Shown piece by piece: positions 1-9,217 of a DNA stretch of 36,381 bases. A model generated the notes under the pieces. The model ran no database searches, was not told where the DNA came from, and saw only the letters and a list, made by a program, of their open reading frames with translations. The stretch comes from JANQIV01 sp050117315 (GTDB taxonomy: Bacteria > Bacteroidota > Ignavibacteria > Ignavibacteriales > Melioribacteraceae), in the NCBI GenBank assembly GCA_050117315.1, contig JASFMY010000060.1, positions 1 to 36,381 of the forward strand, given 5' to 3'. The first letter of the stretch is position 1. Every line of letters begins with the position of its first letter. A program made the translations under genes and the position numbers.

Positions 1-3000
1 ATGAATTGTATAATAAATACCCGCTGTGTCTGTTTTCTTTGTATATACTACAGCAAGAGTATGGTATGTTAACGTACCGTCTGATTCCGACCAAGCGATA
101 ACAGGACTTAAGTTGTTTGAATAATCACCAAATTGAGATTCAATTATTTCTTCATAAGTTTCTAACCCGGTAATCCCGTCATAGTATTTAACAATAATAT
201 CATTAGTTTGGCCGTCGTTGTTTTTTTGTTGAAAAACTATTAACACATCATTATTTGTGGAATTTAACTCGTTTGCAATTGAAGGATTTTTTGCTTCATT
301 GCTCGAAAGCGGTTTCCCATCATTTGCAAGCGTCCATGTTGCGCCGTTGTCAGTACTTACCTCATACCAAACATACCCCATACTTTCGTAAACCATGTGT
401 AAATTGCCATTATATGTCTGCACCACTTTGTGCTGGTTTGTGTTTGAGAAGGCAGATGGGCTAGCAGTTGCATGACTCTTTTTAAATATTGCTGAAAGTT
501 CATGATTTCCTATTGCATTAAAATGCCTTTTGTTTTCTATTATCCCGTCTGACCAAAATGAAAAAGTATAGTCCGAATTTGTATGAAATGCCTCGATATC
601 GACAAATTTATTTTGCTTAATTTGAAATGTGTTGTTTGATTCTCTATTCAATATGTAATAACCATTTGAAGTCGATTCTTCTGATTTTGGTTCTAAAATG
701 TTTAGATAAGTCATTTGAGGCGGGTTTAAAACATTTTGATAAATCTTAGTGAAATAATTAGTAGTATTTCTCCCAGATAATGCAAAATCTAAATCACCAT
801 CGTTATCAAAATCAGCCCAATCAACACTGCTTTTTTCCAAGTTAGCAATATTGAGCTGTAAATCACCAATGCTGCTAAAAGTACCAGCATTATCATTAAA
901 TAGAATATTTGTAATAGGATTACCTCCAGAGCTTGTACCTGTTAGAATTAGATCTTCATAACCGTCGTTATTGAAATCTCCAAATTTAACATCACCATAT
1001 TCCGAATATTCTATTGAGTTACCTATCAACTCTAAAGTACCACTTTCCTTAAAGTTATTTCTTAATATTTCGCTCAATCGAGTTTGCCCGGGGGGATCAC
1101 CTATTACCACTAAATCCAAATCACCGTCATTATCGTAATCCTCTAAATCCAAATCCGACTTATACCAACCCATGTCGTGAACATATTCCTCACTAAATGA
1201 TGTACCGTCATTTATATAAATTTTAAGTTTATTTTGTCCACTTGAGTTTTGACCTGATAAAACTATATCTATTAAGCCATCATCATTAAAATCGCCCCAC
1301 TTGCAATCACCCTGCTTAAAAAACTCTAAACCTGCGTTTATTGCATAAAATGTGCCGTTATCATTTCTATATACATCTGTAACATCTGGAAATTCACCCA
1401 TTAACAAAAGGTCTAAATCATTGTCATCGTCGTAATCTGCGAAATCGAATCGCCCATTTAAAACATCCGGTAATCCGGCGTTTACCTTTGTCAAATTTCC
1501 ATTAATATTTTCAAATAATTTGAATTCATAACTTGCTTTCTTAAGAAAAGTACTAAATAAGTCCAAATCTCCATCTGCATCATAATCTACCCATTCGAGC
1601 TTTCTAGTATAATATGCCCCAGAATATCCGTTTAATACGTCATAACCGGGAAATAAATTTAATTCTTCAAAATTACCGCTATCATTTCTGTATATTCTAA
1701 AATGTTGAATATTGTCTTTATCATCTCCAATTACTGCTAAATCCATATCACCATCATTATCATAATCAGCCCAATCAACAGCCCCCTTATTTAACCCCAA
1801 CAGGGAAACATGCTCAAGAAAATAAGTTTCCGGTGGGGCTTTGATTGTAAAGACTTCACTTTCATCTTTTACCGATGAATTTGTAGCATCTGTAATCCTA
1901 ATTTTACAATTGGAAGACGTAAATGTACTTGGAACAGTCCAATTATGGGGAGTCTGATTAGCATCAAGGTTTGACACAATTTCTGTCCATGTTGAACCGC
2001 CATCTTTTGAATAATCTATAGTCACATTATTGACTAAATATTTTTCCCAAGAAATTTCTTTTGTGTAATAATGATACCAGACCTCACCGGATGTTGGAGA
2101 GGTTACACTGACAAATGGATCGGCATAGATAATAAATTGGCTGCTGATACAAAAATTGGCTGGATTACTAAGAAGCTGTGTTAATCTTAGGAAGCATTCA
2201 CTTGAAGGAGTATTAGGTATTTCCCAAGTGTATAATGATATGCGTTCTAATTTTTTTATTGAAAAAACTTTTTTTGTGTTAGAATTCTGCGTTGACTGTG
2301 CTCCTCCATTATGAATTTCAATCCAGTTTATTCCATTATCTATGGAATATTCTATTCTCATATTTGTTACGTCAAGATTTTCATCAAAATCATTCCATTC
2401 CCAAGTAATGAATATATTTTCTTCTGGATAGAATTTGTTGTCCCAATCATTTGGGCTTGTAATTGTAAACATAGGGTCAATACTAAATACATCACTTTCA
2501 TCTGTTATTGAAGTATTTTCAGTATCTGTTATTCTTATTTTACAATTATCCGATTGAGGCCATGATGGGGTATATGAATAGCTCATGTTGTCACTTGTTA
2601 TTGCATAACTTTCTTCAATAGTCTCCCAAACATCATCTTTACTAATTTCAATTTTCACATAGTTTGTTACTTCATTTGATAATGTCCATTGAATATCATA
2701 TGCTTTGCCGACTGTCCATTTGTCTAATCCAGCTGGAGACGTAATTACTAATGTTGGGTCTGGTCCGGTACCAGAAAAAGTAAATTGCCCATTTTCTGTA
2801 TTGGGAGCAATTCCGTCAAAATCTAATTTATGACCAGCAAAACTTTGATCTACATCCCAGCTTCTTATATGATCTGAATTAACATTAACTGTAATTTGAA
2901 AATTATTGTAACCTTCCCAATCAAATTCAATTCTATTTGACATGTTTTCAGTACTAGCATGATCAACCCATTTAATATCGCTTATTGTCACATTTCCAGT

Positions 3001-4848
3001 AGTATAAAAATTTAGTGCTTGATTTAAATCACTTTCCAAACAATATGTATCAAATTCAATATAACCTGTACCAGTACCGCTTAAACCACTAGCTCCATTA
3101 ATAGGCGATAATTCCTTTACTGCAGGACACAGTGTTACGACTGGAGTACCTTGGTCTAGATCAGGTCTTGGAAAAATTTTGAGATCATCTAATTCAAAAT
3201 CATCTCCTTGAGCATCTTTTACAGAGGGAGGTAAATTTTCAAATGCTGATTTTGCTGATCTATATTGCCCATTTCCAATGCTTCCATTCATTCTACTCAT
3301 AAATTCGTGTACAAGATTTTTTGTAACAGTAGAAAAAGTCCCATAAAACCATCCTAAACCAGCTCCTCCTCCCATAGCTCCAGCCACGCTTAGGTTTCCT
3401 TGAACTTGACTCGCTATGTTATTTCCAGAAAAACAGGTATTAAAAATAACCAAGCTATTATTTAGAGTTAAATCAATATTGAAATTATTGAAAAACCAGA
3501 GATCATATGAAGCAACACCATAAGGAACAATTTCTATTCCTTCAGGATTTTCACATGTTCCTGAAGGTGAAATCCCTACTTTAATGAGATAAAATATCCC
3601 CTCTTTAATCTCATAGTTATCGCCAGAAAGGCCAACATATTCTTGGGCAGTGGATAAATTTTCGAAAAACGCTAACATACTATAACCTATAAAACCGTGG
3701 TTATGAAAAAGGAATATTGAAGCATTTTTACCATTTAAGAATTGATCGAGTGTAGAACTAGGTGTATCATCAATAACATCATCAACATATATGTATGAGC
3801 TACTATTATAACCTAAAGGTGTAATGGCATTGGATACATTGTTTATCTCATCCAAATAAACGGTTGGATGTTGAAAAGCGTTTTGATAATACGCATAATA
3901 GTCAATTCCAACAATTGATTGTGAAACATCACTGTAACTTTGATTAGGATTAAATGCTTTATTATGCAAATTATTCCGTTTTTGAAAGTAGCTTTGATCT
4001 GAAGAATCGTTAAATACTTTTTCTCCAAATTCTTCTTTTATTACGTTTCTGTGATTTGATATCCGTTTCTGAAGGTTATAATTTGACTTAAAGTTTTTAA
4101 TTAACATCTTGCTGTTGGGGCTATTTTTCGAAAATATTCCATAATCTTCCATTAACTTAATTTTGGTGAAATTATTAGTCGATTTATCTTCAAGTATTTT
4201 TAGTAGTTTTGGTAATAGATTTGCAGTTTTAACCGAACCGAACTTCACAATACTTTTCCTGTCAAAATAAAAAATGCTCTTCCCCCGCTTAAGTTCGCTC
4301 ACAATTTGCTTTTCTCTTCTATTTAAAGATTCCAGGACTTGATTCAAAGTCGGTGGTGCTTCTCTTTTGATCGGACTTAGAAAAATATTCTCACTTTTGC
4401 CATTATAATCCTCAACTTGAAGTACACCAAATTTGTCCAAATTTAGTGTCTTAAATATTTTCAGTTCCCCCAAGTACTCGATTATCTTACTAGTAGCAAT
4501 ATTAAGCTCGAAATTTTGTAGAAAATACCTTATCCTTTTCATTACGATAAGTTTCCCATTTTCATCTCGTACTTCTGTTAAATTTTTTATACCATCATCT
4601 CTTTTTAGTTCTACTTTTGGCATCCCGGGATCTTCGAGTATTCTCAAATCTGGCTGCGGCCATGGAATTTTGTTGCTTATTTGCACGTTATTAATATAAA
4701 CCGTCATGTCCCTTACTTCTACTTTATAAGGTGCTTCAATATACCTGCCATCAATAAAAATAAATCCATTATCTACAGTTTCTTGCGCAAGAGATGTGAA
4801 TATCTGAATAATAAAAAAAGATATTGCAAGTAGAATTTTTTTAACCAT
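1..4848 (-). CDS. Secreted clan-CD caspase/gingipain-like peptidase with Ig-like and FG-GAP repeats (3' end outside window)
   Basis: The frame is open from an ATG at 4848 to the left edge (1616 codons, no stop seen), so the C-terminus is missing. The start follows GAGGAAAACT and begins with a signal peptide (MVKKILLAISFFIIQIF, then a cleavage-like SLAQE). Residues of about 250-520 look like a clan-CD cysteine peptidase. The His is in 'LFHNHG' (His384, followed by Gly) and the Cys in 'VIFNTCFSG' (Cys472), as in C25/C11/caspase-type folds. Three Ig-like units follow (about 700-1000), each starting 'I/VTSP' with a conserved W, then seven FG-GAP/VCBS motifs such as 'DYDNDGDMDL' and 'DYDADGDLDL' (about 1015-1365), then a BNR/sialidase-like stretch. 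The family is normally exported, often by T9SS, but the sorting domain would lie outside the window. The peptidase class is an inference from the dyad. A gingipain subfamily cannot be assigned. Confidence 0.8.
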   Translation of the reverse strand, partial: MVKKILLAISFFIIQIFTSLAQETVDNGFIFIDGRYIEAPYKVEVRDMTVYINNVQISNKIPWPQPDLRILEDPGMPKVELKRDDGIKNLTEVRDENGKLIVMKRIRYFLQNFELNIATSKIIEYLGELKIFKTLNLDKFGVLQVEDYNGKSENIFLSPIKREAPPTLNQVLESLNRREKQIVSELKRGKSIFYFDRKSIVKFGSVKTANLLPKLLKILEDKSTNNFTKIKLMEDYGIFSKNSPNSKMLIKNFKSNYNLQKRISNHRNVIKEEFGEKVFNDSSDQSYFQKRNNLHNKAFNPNQSYSDVSQSIVGIDYYAYYQNAFQHPTVYLDEINNVSNAITPLGYNSSSYIYVDDVIDDTPSSTLDQFLNGKNASIFLFHNHGFIGYSMLAFFENLSTAQEYVGLSGDNYEIKEGIFYLIKVGISPSGTCENPEGIEIVPYGVASYDLWFFNNFNIDLTLNNSLVIFNTCFSGNNIASQVQGNLSVAGAMGGGAGLGWFYGTFSTVTKNLVHEFMSRMNGSIGNGQYRSAKSAFENLPPSVKDAQGDDFELDDLKIFPRPDLDQGTPVVTLCPAVKELSPINGASGLSGTGTGYIEFDTYCLESDLNQALNFYTTGNVTISDIKWVDHASTENMSNRIEFDWEGYNNFQITVNVNSDHIRSWDVDQSFAGHKLDFDGIAPNTENGQFTFSGTGPDPTLVITSPAGLDKWTVGKAYDIQWTLSNEVTNYVKIEISKDDVWETIEESYAITSDNMSYSYTPSWPQSDNCKIRITDTENTSITDESDVFSIDPMFTITSPNDWDNKFYPEENIFITWEWNDFDENLDVTNMRIEYSIDNGINWIEIHNGGAQSTQNSNTKKVFSIKKLERISLYTWEIPNTPSSECFLRLTQLLSNPANFCISSQFIIYADPFVSVTSPTSGEVWYHYYTKEISWEKYLVNNVTIDYSKDGGSTWTEIVSNLDANQTPHNWTVPSTFTSSNCKIRITDATNSSVKDESEVFTIKAPPETYFLEHVSLLGLNKGAVDWADYDNDGDMDLAVIGDDKDNIQHFRIYRNDSGNFEELNLFPGYDVLNGYSGAYYTRKLEWVDYDADGDLDLFSTFLKKASYEFKLFENINGNLTKVNAGLPDVLNGRFDFADYDDDNDLDLLLMGEFPDVTDVYRNDNGTFYAINAGLEFFKQGDCKWGDFNDDGLIDIVLSGQNSSGQNKLKIYINDGTSFSEEYVHDMGWYKSDLDLEDYDNDGDLDLVVIGDPPGQTRLSEILRNNFKESGTLELIGNSIEYSEYGDVKFGDFNNDGYEDLILTGTSSGGNPITNILFNDNAGTFSSIGDLQLNIANLEKSSVDWADFDNDGDLDFALSGRNTTNYFTKIYQNVLNPPQMTYLNILEPKSEESTSNGYYILNRESNNTFQIKQNKFVDIEAFHTNSDYTFSFWSDGIIENKRHFNAIGNHELSAIFKKSHATASPSAFSNTNQHKVVQTYNGNLHMVYESMGYVWYEVSTDNGATWTLANDGKPLSSNEAKNPSIANELNSTNNDVLIVFQQKNNDGQTNDIIVKYYDGITGLETYEEIIESQFGDYSNNLSPVIAWSESDGTLTYHTLAVVYTKKTDTAGIYYTIH

Positions 4849-4894
4849 AGTTTTCCTCTTTAATTAAAACATATAAATATAAACGAATGTTTTT

Positions 4895-4994
4895 TTCTTT
4901 GTAGATTGATATTACAAAGAAACTCATTGAATGATTTCAAAATTAATAAAGATATCAACAAATGGAATCATTATAATTACCATTAATTATAATG
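4895..4994. repeat. Two perfect inverted repeats upstream of the peptidase gene
   Basis: TTCTTTGTA at 4895-4903 is repeated inverted at 4913-4921 (9-bp arms, 9-bp spacer). CATTATAATTA at 4969-4979 is repeated inverted at 4984-4994 (11-bp arms, 4-bp loop). Both lie in the 5' leader or promoter of the minus-strand peptidase gene and lack a following T-tract, so operator or mRNA leader structures are more likely than terminators. Function is inferred from position only. The AT-rich composition makes chance arms more likely than usual. Confidence 0.4.
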
Positions 4995-5116
4995 GAATTA
5001 CCGGCCATTTTGAAACTTTTTTACAATTATTGGCATACACTAGGTATTTATACTGATATTTAGGTTATGCTGTCTTTTTTTTATTTACTTTGAAATCGGA
5101 TTTATAAAACTATCAC

Positions 5117-5148
5117 TGTAGAACAGATTGTTAACAATCTGTTCTACA
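5117..5148. repeat. 32-bp perfect palindrome with GTAGA/TCTAC ends
   Basis: The two 16-bp halves are exact reverse complements around TT|AA at 5132/5133, with ends TGTAGAACAG and CTGTTCTACA. It sits just beyond the hydrogenase terminator and about 270 bp upstream of the peptidase gene. A second perfect palindrome at 34534-34561 has the same outer GTAGA...TCTAC ends with a different core, which suggests a dispersed palindromic repeat family. Confidence 0.75.
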
Positions 5149-5196
5149 AAAAAAAGACGGCTCCTCCTTCGCTAAAGCTATGGAGGATTGCCGTCT
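5148..5196 (-). terminator. Intrinsic terminator of the hydrogenase operon
   Basis: Read on the minus strand, AGACGGC (5196-5190) pairs with GCCGTCT (5161-5155), and TCCTCC (5187-5182) pairs with GGAGGA (5167-5162), with a 2-nt bulge and a 14-nt loop. Eight T follow (plus-strand A-run 5148-5155). It lies 41 bp after the stop of the last hydrogenase gene. Confidence 0.9.
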
Positions 5197-5236
5197 CTAA
5201 CCTCTTTAACTTGATACTCAAATCTCGTATCAGACT

Positions 5237-7150
5237 TTAAGCTATGTATTTCCCGCGTTTGGTATAATGCGTATGAAGCAGTTCATGCGATTTATGGCTA
5301 CATGGACCTTCCGTCAAGAATTCTTGATATAATTGAACCACATGCGGGTTTTCATGTGATTTTCTTAACTCAAGGGATTCGTCTTCTGCATAAATTGCTT
5401 CTGCACGTTTTTGACGTATTTCCGGTGAAGTAGGAATAGGCTGACCGCCGCCGCCGAGGCATCCACCGGGACAAGCCATGAATTCGATAAAATGGCATTT
5501 GCTTAATTCGCCGCCTGCTTTTATATCTTCCATAACTTTCTTAGCGTTTGCAGTTCCATGCGCAACAGCTACTTTTAGTGTAGCTCCTTTCAGCCAATCC
5601 CAGTTGGGAACTAAGTGTTGAATTAATTCCGGTACCGGGCCAACTTTATCGCCAATCGGGATTTCCACTATCTTAATGCCTTCAAATCCGCGTACAGGCA
5701 ATACGTTAGCGTTATCGAATATGTCTTCTGCTTTGTTGCCTGTAACAAATTCAACAACCGATCTGATTGCAGCTTCCATTACACCGCCGGTTGCACCGAA
5801 AATAAGTCCCGCACCCGAAGCATCACCAAACGGATTGTCAAAATGTGATTTAGGCATTTCAGGTAAATGTATACCTGCTTCTTTAATCATTTTAGCTAAT
5901 TCACGTGTAGTTAATCCGAAATCAACATCTTTGTGACCGGAATCTTTCATTTCAGGACGGTTGCATTCAAATTTCTTAGCTGAACAAGGCATGACTGCTA
6001 CAGAGACTATATCTTTCGGATCTCTGCCTATTTTGTCCGCATAGAAAGTTTTCAGCAGCGCACCGAACATCTGCTGGGGTGATTTTGCTGAACTCACGTT
6101 ATCAATATATTCCGGATAGAAATGTTCCAGGTATTTTACCCAGCCGGGTGAACATGATGTAAATTGCGGTAAAGCAACATCTTTCTTTTCAACCAATGCC
6201 TGATACAACCTAATAATTAATTCGGTGCCTTCTTCAATAATTGTTAAGTCCGCCGTAAAGTTTGTATCAAATACAGCGTCAAAACCGATTCTGCGAAGTG
6301 CAGTGTTTAACTGTCCCGTCATTGAATGACCTGCAGGCAGTCCGAATTCTTCGCCGATAGCAGCACGCGGCGAAGGTGCGGTCTGAATAACAACATGCTT
6401 TTGCGGATCTTCAATTAACTCCCAGATTGGATCGGAAACATCTTTTTCGTGCAATGCTCCGGTTGGACAACGGTTAATACACTGACCGCAGTTTATACAA
6501 ATTACGTCTGCAAGGTCCTTATCAAGGAATGTTGCTATTTTAGTTTCTGCGCCCCTGTTTGAAGCTTCCAGAACCCCTACTTCCTGCAAATCGATACAAG
6601 TTCTAACACATCTTTTGCAAAGGATACATTTATCCATATCGCGGACAACAGCATACGAAGAATCATCTATTTCATACTTTGATTCTTTAATATGTCCGAA
6701 ATTATAGTGATCCACTCCGTATTCTTTAGCTAACGACTGCAATTCACAGTTGTTGTTTCTTACACAAGAATAACATTCACCATGGTGTTCGCTGAGCATT
6801 AAGTCAATAATATGCCTTCTTGCTTTACGAACCATTGTTGTTGATGTTTTTACTTTAATCGGATTTGTTATCGGGAATGCGCATGCAGCCTGCAAAGTTC
6901 TCATTCCTTCAACTTCAACAACGCAGATTCTACAAACCCCTGCAACACAAAGATCATCATGGTGGCACAATGTAGGAACATGTACTCCTGCTTCACGGCA
7001 TGCTTCCAAAATGGTTGTTCCCATCGGAACCGTGAGTTTCTTCTCGTTTATTTCAACGGAAATGCTGCCGCCTATATATTCCGGATGCTCCGGTTTCTCA
7101 ACTACATGCGGCTGCTGGCTTTTTGGCGCTCTTGTTTCTTTATTTTCCAT
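5237..7150 (-). CDS. hydA: [FeFe]-hydrogenase catalytic subunit, NAD-linked/bifurcating type, copy 2
   Basis: Catalytic subunit that interconverts protons and H2 and belongs with HydB/HydC. Domain order: [2Fe-2S] ferredoxin (Cys62, 73, 76, 90), His-ligated cluster motif (HHGEC...C...NNNC, about 122-135), two [4Fe-4S] motifs (CILCKRCVRTC and CINCGQCINRC, about 175-228), H-cluster domain, and fused small subunit near the C-terminus (SHENPHVVQLYQEF). H-cluster loops are TSCSPGW (331-337), MPCSAKKFE and MACPGGCLGGGGQP. The first loop has Ser334 where the other copy has Cys. I chose the ATG at 7150 because GGAGG lies 5 nt before it. An in-frame ATG at 7162 overlaps that Shine-Dalgarno. The start overlaps the stop of the upstream hydB by 11 nt, which suggests translational coupling. 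It is the last gene of the operon. Confidence 0.95.
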   Translation of the reverse strand: MENKETRAPKSQQPHVVEKPEHPEYIGGSISVEINEKKLTVPMGTTILEACREAGVHVPTLCHHDDLCVAGVCRICVVEVEGMRTLQAACAFPITNPIKVKTSTTMVRKARRHIIDLMLSEHHGECYSCVRNNNCELQSLAKEYGVDHYNFGHIKESKYEIDDSSYAVVRDMDKCILCKRCVRTCIDLQEVGVLEASNRGAETKIATFLDKDLADVICINCGQCINRCPTGALHEKDVSDPIWELIEDPQKHVVIQTAPSPRAAIGEEFGLPAGHSMTGQLNTALRRIGFDAVFDTNFTADLTIIEEGTELIIRLYQALVEKKDVALPQFTSCSPGWVKYLEHFYPEYIDNVSSAKSPQQMFGALLKTFYADKIGRDPKDIVSVAVMPCSAKKFECNRPEMKDSGHKDVDFGLTTRELAKMIKEAGIHLPEMPKSHFDNPFGDASGAGLIFGATGGVMEAAIRSVVEFVTGNKAEDIFDNANVLPVRGFEGIKIVEIPIGDKVGPVPELIQHLVPNWDWLKGATLKVAVAHGTANAKKVMEDIKAGGELSKCHFIEFMACPGGCLGGGGQPIPTSPEIRQKRAEAIYAEDESLELRKSHENPHVVQLYQEFLTEGPCSHKSHELLHTHYTKRGKYIA

Positions 7151-8351
7151 TTGTACCTCCATTGCCGTAATTCAAAATCTCATCTTTAAAGTTTTCTAAG
7201 ATTGAAAGGAATGAATTTGGAGATGATTGCCCCAATCCACACTTAGAAGCTACTTGCATTGACCGGCCTAAGTCTTTCAATTTATTGACGTAATTAAAGG
7301 TGAATTCACCTTTTTCTATCATTTCAATTCCTTCAAGCAATTTAGTGTTTCCAATACGGCAAGGTGTACACTGGCCGCATGATTCTTCGACGAAAAATTC
7401 CATGAAGTTTTTGAGTACTTTAAGCATATTGCGTGATTCGTCAAAAATGATTACGGATCCGCCTGTGCCAACGTCTTCGTAACCCAAAGTTCTGTCAAAT
7501 TGAGATTTATCCAAACATACACCGGATGCTCCGCCAACTTGAACAGCTTTAGTATTTTTTGCTCCCACTAATTCAAGAAGTTCCGAGATTTTGGTCCCCC
7601 ACGGCAATTCATAAACCCCGGGTTGTTCACAGTCGCCGGAAATTGAGAATAATTTTGAGCCGGTGGATTTATCTGTCCCGTGTTCCTTGAACCAGTCGCC
7701 GCCTTTTTCAACGATTTTTGTAACGGAAGCGAGAGTTTCAACATTATTAACAACTGTAGGTTTCTTGTTAAATCCCGTAGTTACCGGGAATGGAGGACGG
7801 TTACGTGCTTCTCCCCTATGACCTTCAAGGGATTCAATTAAAGCAGTTTCTTCGCCGCAAACATAAGCGCCGTGTCCAAGATGAATTCTAATATCGTAAT
7901 CAAATCCTTCTTTACCGCAAATATTTTTGCCAAGAAGATTTTCCTTTCTCAATTCATCCAGATAATCTTCCAATGAAGGGAGCATATATTCATATTCTCC
8001 TCTGAGGTATAAAATACCTTCTTTAGCACCTATTACATATCCGGCTATAATCATTCCGTCGAAAACCAAGTCGGGGTATTCCCACAATAACACTCTGTCT
8101 TTGAATGTACCTGGTTCGCCTTCATCGGCGTTGCACACAACATATTTTACGTCACTTTTTGCAGCGGCTGTCAGCATCCATTTTGTTGAAGTAGGAAATC
8201 CTGCTCCGCCTCTGCCTTTTAATTTGCTATCTTTGATTTCGAATAAAACGTCTTCACGTTTCATTGATACCGCTTTTTTTACAGATTCACCTCTTTTATA
8301 ATCTGCAAATAAAACGTCGCCTTTTCTTTTTCCTCTTAGATTTTCCACCAT
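7140..8351 (-). CDS. hydB: NADH-binding flavoprotein subunit (HydB/NuoF-like), short form, copy 2
   Basis: A 403-residue NuoF-type subunit expected to bind FMN, NAD(H) and one [4Fe-4S] cluster. Visible motifs are the nucleotide/FMN loop GRGGAGFPTS (46-55), 'CNADEGEPGTFKDR', 'GHGAYVCGEETALIESLEG', and the cluster site ESCGQCTPCRIG with a last Cys in SKCGLGQSSPNS. It lacks the N-terminal thioredoxin-like domain and the C-terminal double [4Fe-4S] ferredoxin domain of the other copy (14940-16913), so it resembles a minimal NuoF. Its ATG shares an A with the stop of the upstream hydC (TAATG). It should pass electrons between NAD(P)H and HydA. Whether this shorter form can bifurcate is not visible from sequence. 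Confidence 0.93.
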   Translation of the reverse strand: MVENLRGKRKGDVLFADYKRGESVKKAVSMKREDVLFEIKDSKLKGRGGAGFPTSTKWMLTAAAKSDVKYVVCNADEGEPGTFKDRVLLWEYPDLVFDGMIIAGYVIGAKEGILYLRGEYEYMLPSLEDYLDELRKENLLGKNICGKEGFDYDIRIHLGHGAYVCGEETALIESLEGHRGEARNRPPFPVTTGFNKKPTVVNNVETLASVTKIVEKGGDWFKEHGTDKSTGSKLFSISGDCEQPGVYELPWGTKISELLELVGAKNTKAVQVGGASGVCLDKSQFDRTLGYEDVGTGGSVIIFDESRNMLKVLKNFMEFFVEESCGQCTPCRIGNTKLLEGIEMIEKGEFTFNYVNKLKDLGRSMQVASKCGLGQSSPNSFLSILENFKDEILNYGNGGTNGK

Positions 8352-8824
8352 TATTTCACCTCATTCAATATTTCAACAGCTTTTTCAGGTGTTAATTTGG
8401 TGTAAACACGTTCGTTTACAGACATTGCCGGACCCTGGTCACATAATCCCATGCAGTTTGTAAATTCTACCGTGAATTTTCGATCTCTAGTTGTTTCACC
8501 TATTTTTACACCAAGTTCTCTTTCAACTGCATTAACAATAGCCTGCTTATTTTTCATATCGCAGGAAATTGTTTGGCATATTCTCACAAGGTTTCTTCCT
8601 TTTGGTTCCGTATTCAGGAAGGAATAAAATGAAATTACGCTATAAACTTCTACAGGATGAATTTCAAGTAGTCTTGCAACTTCCTGTTGAGCAAAATCGG
8701 GAATTGACCTATGTTTCTTCTGGATTTCGTGCAAAATTTCCAAAAGTGCCGATCTGTCTTTTCCGTATTTTTCAACAAGCTGTTCAATTTCTTCAGTTAA
8801 AGCATTCTTTTCAGTAACTAACAT
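8351..8824 (-). CDS. hydC: NuoE/HydC-like [2Fe-2S] subunit, copy 2
   Basis: A 157-residue NuoE family protein with a helical N-terminus and a thioredoxin-like [2Fe-2S] domain. Cluster ligands fit the family pattern C-x4-C (ICQTISCD) and C-x3-C (NCMGLCDQGPA). Its role is to pass electrons between the flavoprotein subunit and the hydrogenase. It starts 1 nt after the stop of the response regulator gene and ends in a TAATG overlap with hydB, so it is part of the same transcript. Family assignment is firm. The isoform's own role is inferred from position. Confidence 0.93.
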   Translation of the reverse strand: MLVTEKNALTEEIEQLVEKYGKDRSALLEILHEIQKKHRSIPDFAQQEVARLLEIHPVEVYSVISFYSFLNTEPKGRNLVRICQTISCDMKNKQAIVNAVERELGVKIGETTRDRKFTVEFTNCMGLCDQGPAMSVNERVYTKLTPEKAVEILNEVK

Positions 8825-8825
8825 T

Positions 8826-9203
8826 TTAGCTCCCCACTTTTTGTAACAAATTATCTACTTTTGCCACTAATTCGTCCGGTGAAATCGGTTTTTCAACGAA
8901 ATCATCAACCGGAACCATGTCACCCTGTCCGTATTCAAAACCGATGGTTTTTGATACTGAGGTATACATTAGAATAGGGGTTGAAATGTTTTCTTTCCTG
9001 AATTTCTGGGCTAAAAAGAAACCGTCGTCCGGTTCATCCATCATTACGTCTAAAATAATAAGATCAGGCTTATCCTCTGTAACAATCTTATATCCTTCAT
9101 CAGGATTAGATGCAGAGATAATGCTATGTCCCTTTGATTTTAATACTAGCGTACTGGCCTCAATGATGTCGGGATCATCATCGATGATTGCGATAAGAGC
9201 CAT
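8826..9203 (-). CDS. Stand-alone response regulator receiver
   Basis: A 125-residue receiver domain with no output domain. The acidic pocket is 'IIDDDPD', the phospho-acceptor Asp is in 'LIILDVMMDEPDDGFF', the Thr/Ser switch is in 'MYTSVS', and the conserved Lys is in 'VEKPIS'. The loop after the phospho-Asp (MMDEPDDG) is longer than the usual M-P-x-x-D-G, and an extra segment precedes the Lys. The other short receiver in this operon (10756-11163) shares both traits. It probably acts as a phosphate sink or protein-interaction relay for the kinases next door. Confidence 0.9.
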   Translation of the reverse strand: MALIAIIDDDPDIIEASTLVLKSKGHSIISASNPDEGYKIVTEDKPDLIILDVMMDEPDDGFFLAQKFRKENISTPILMYTSVSKTIGFEYGQGDMVPVDDFVEKPISPDELVAKVDNLLQKVGS

Positions 9204-9217
9204 ATTTCTCTCCTGTT

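Noticed and set aside
2311..4699. Plus-strand small frames within the peptidase gene
   Set aside because: They are antisense to a continuous, domain-rich minus-strand frame.
1..4848. Peptidase gene as a metacaspase or gasdermin-type anti-phage effector
   Set aside because: The signal peptide, Ig-like domains and FG-GAP repeats point to an exported protein, and no defence gene is nearby.
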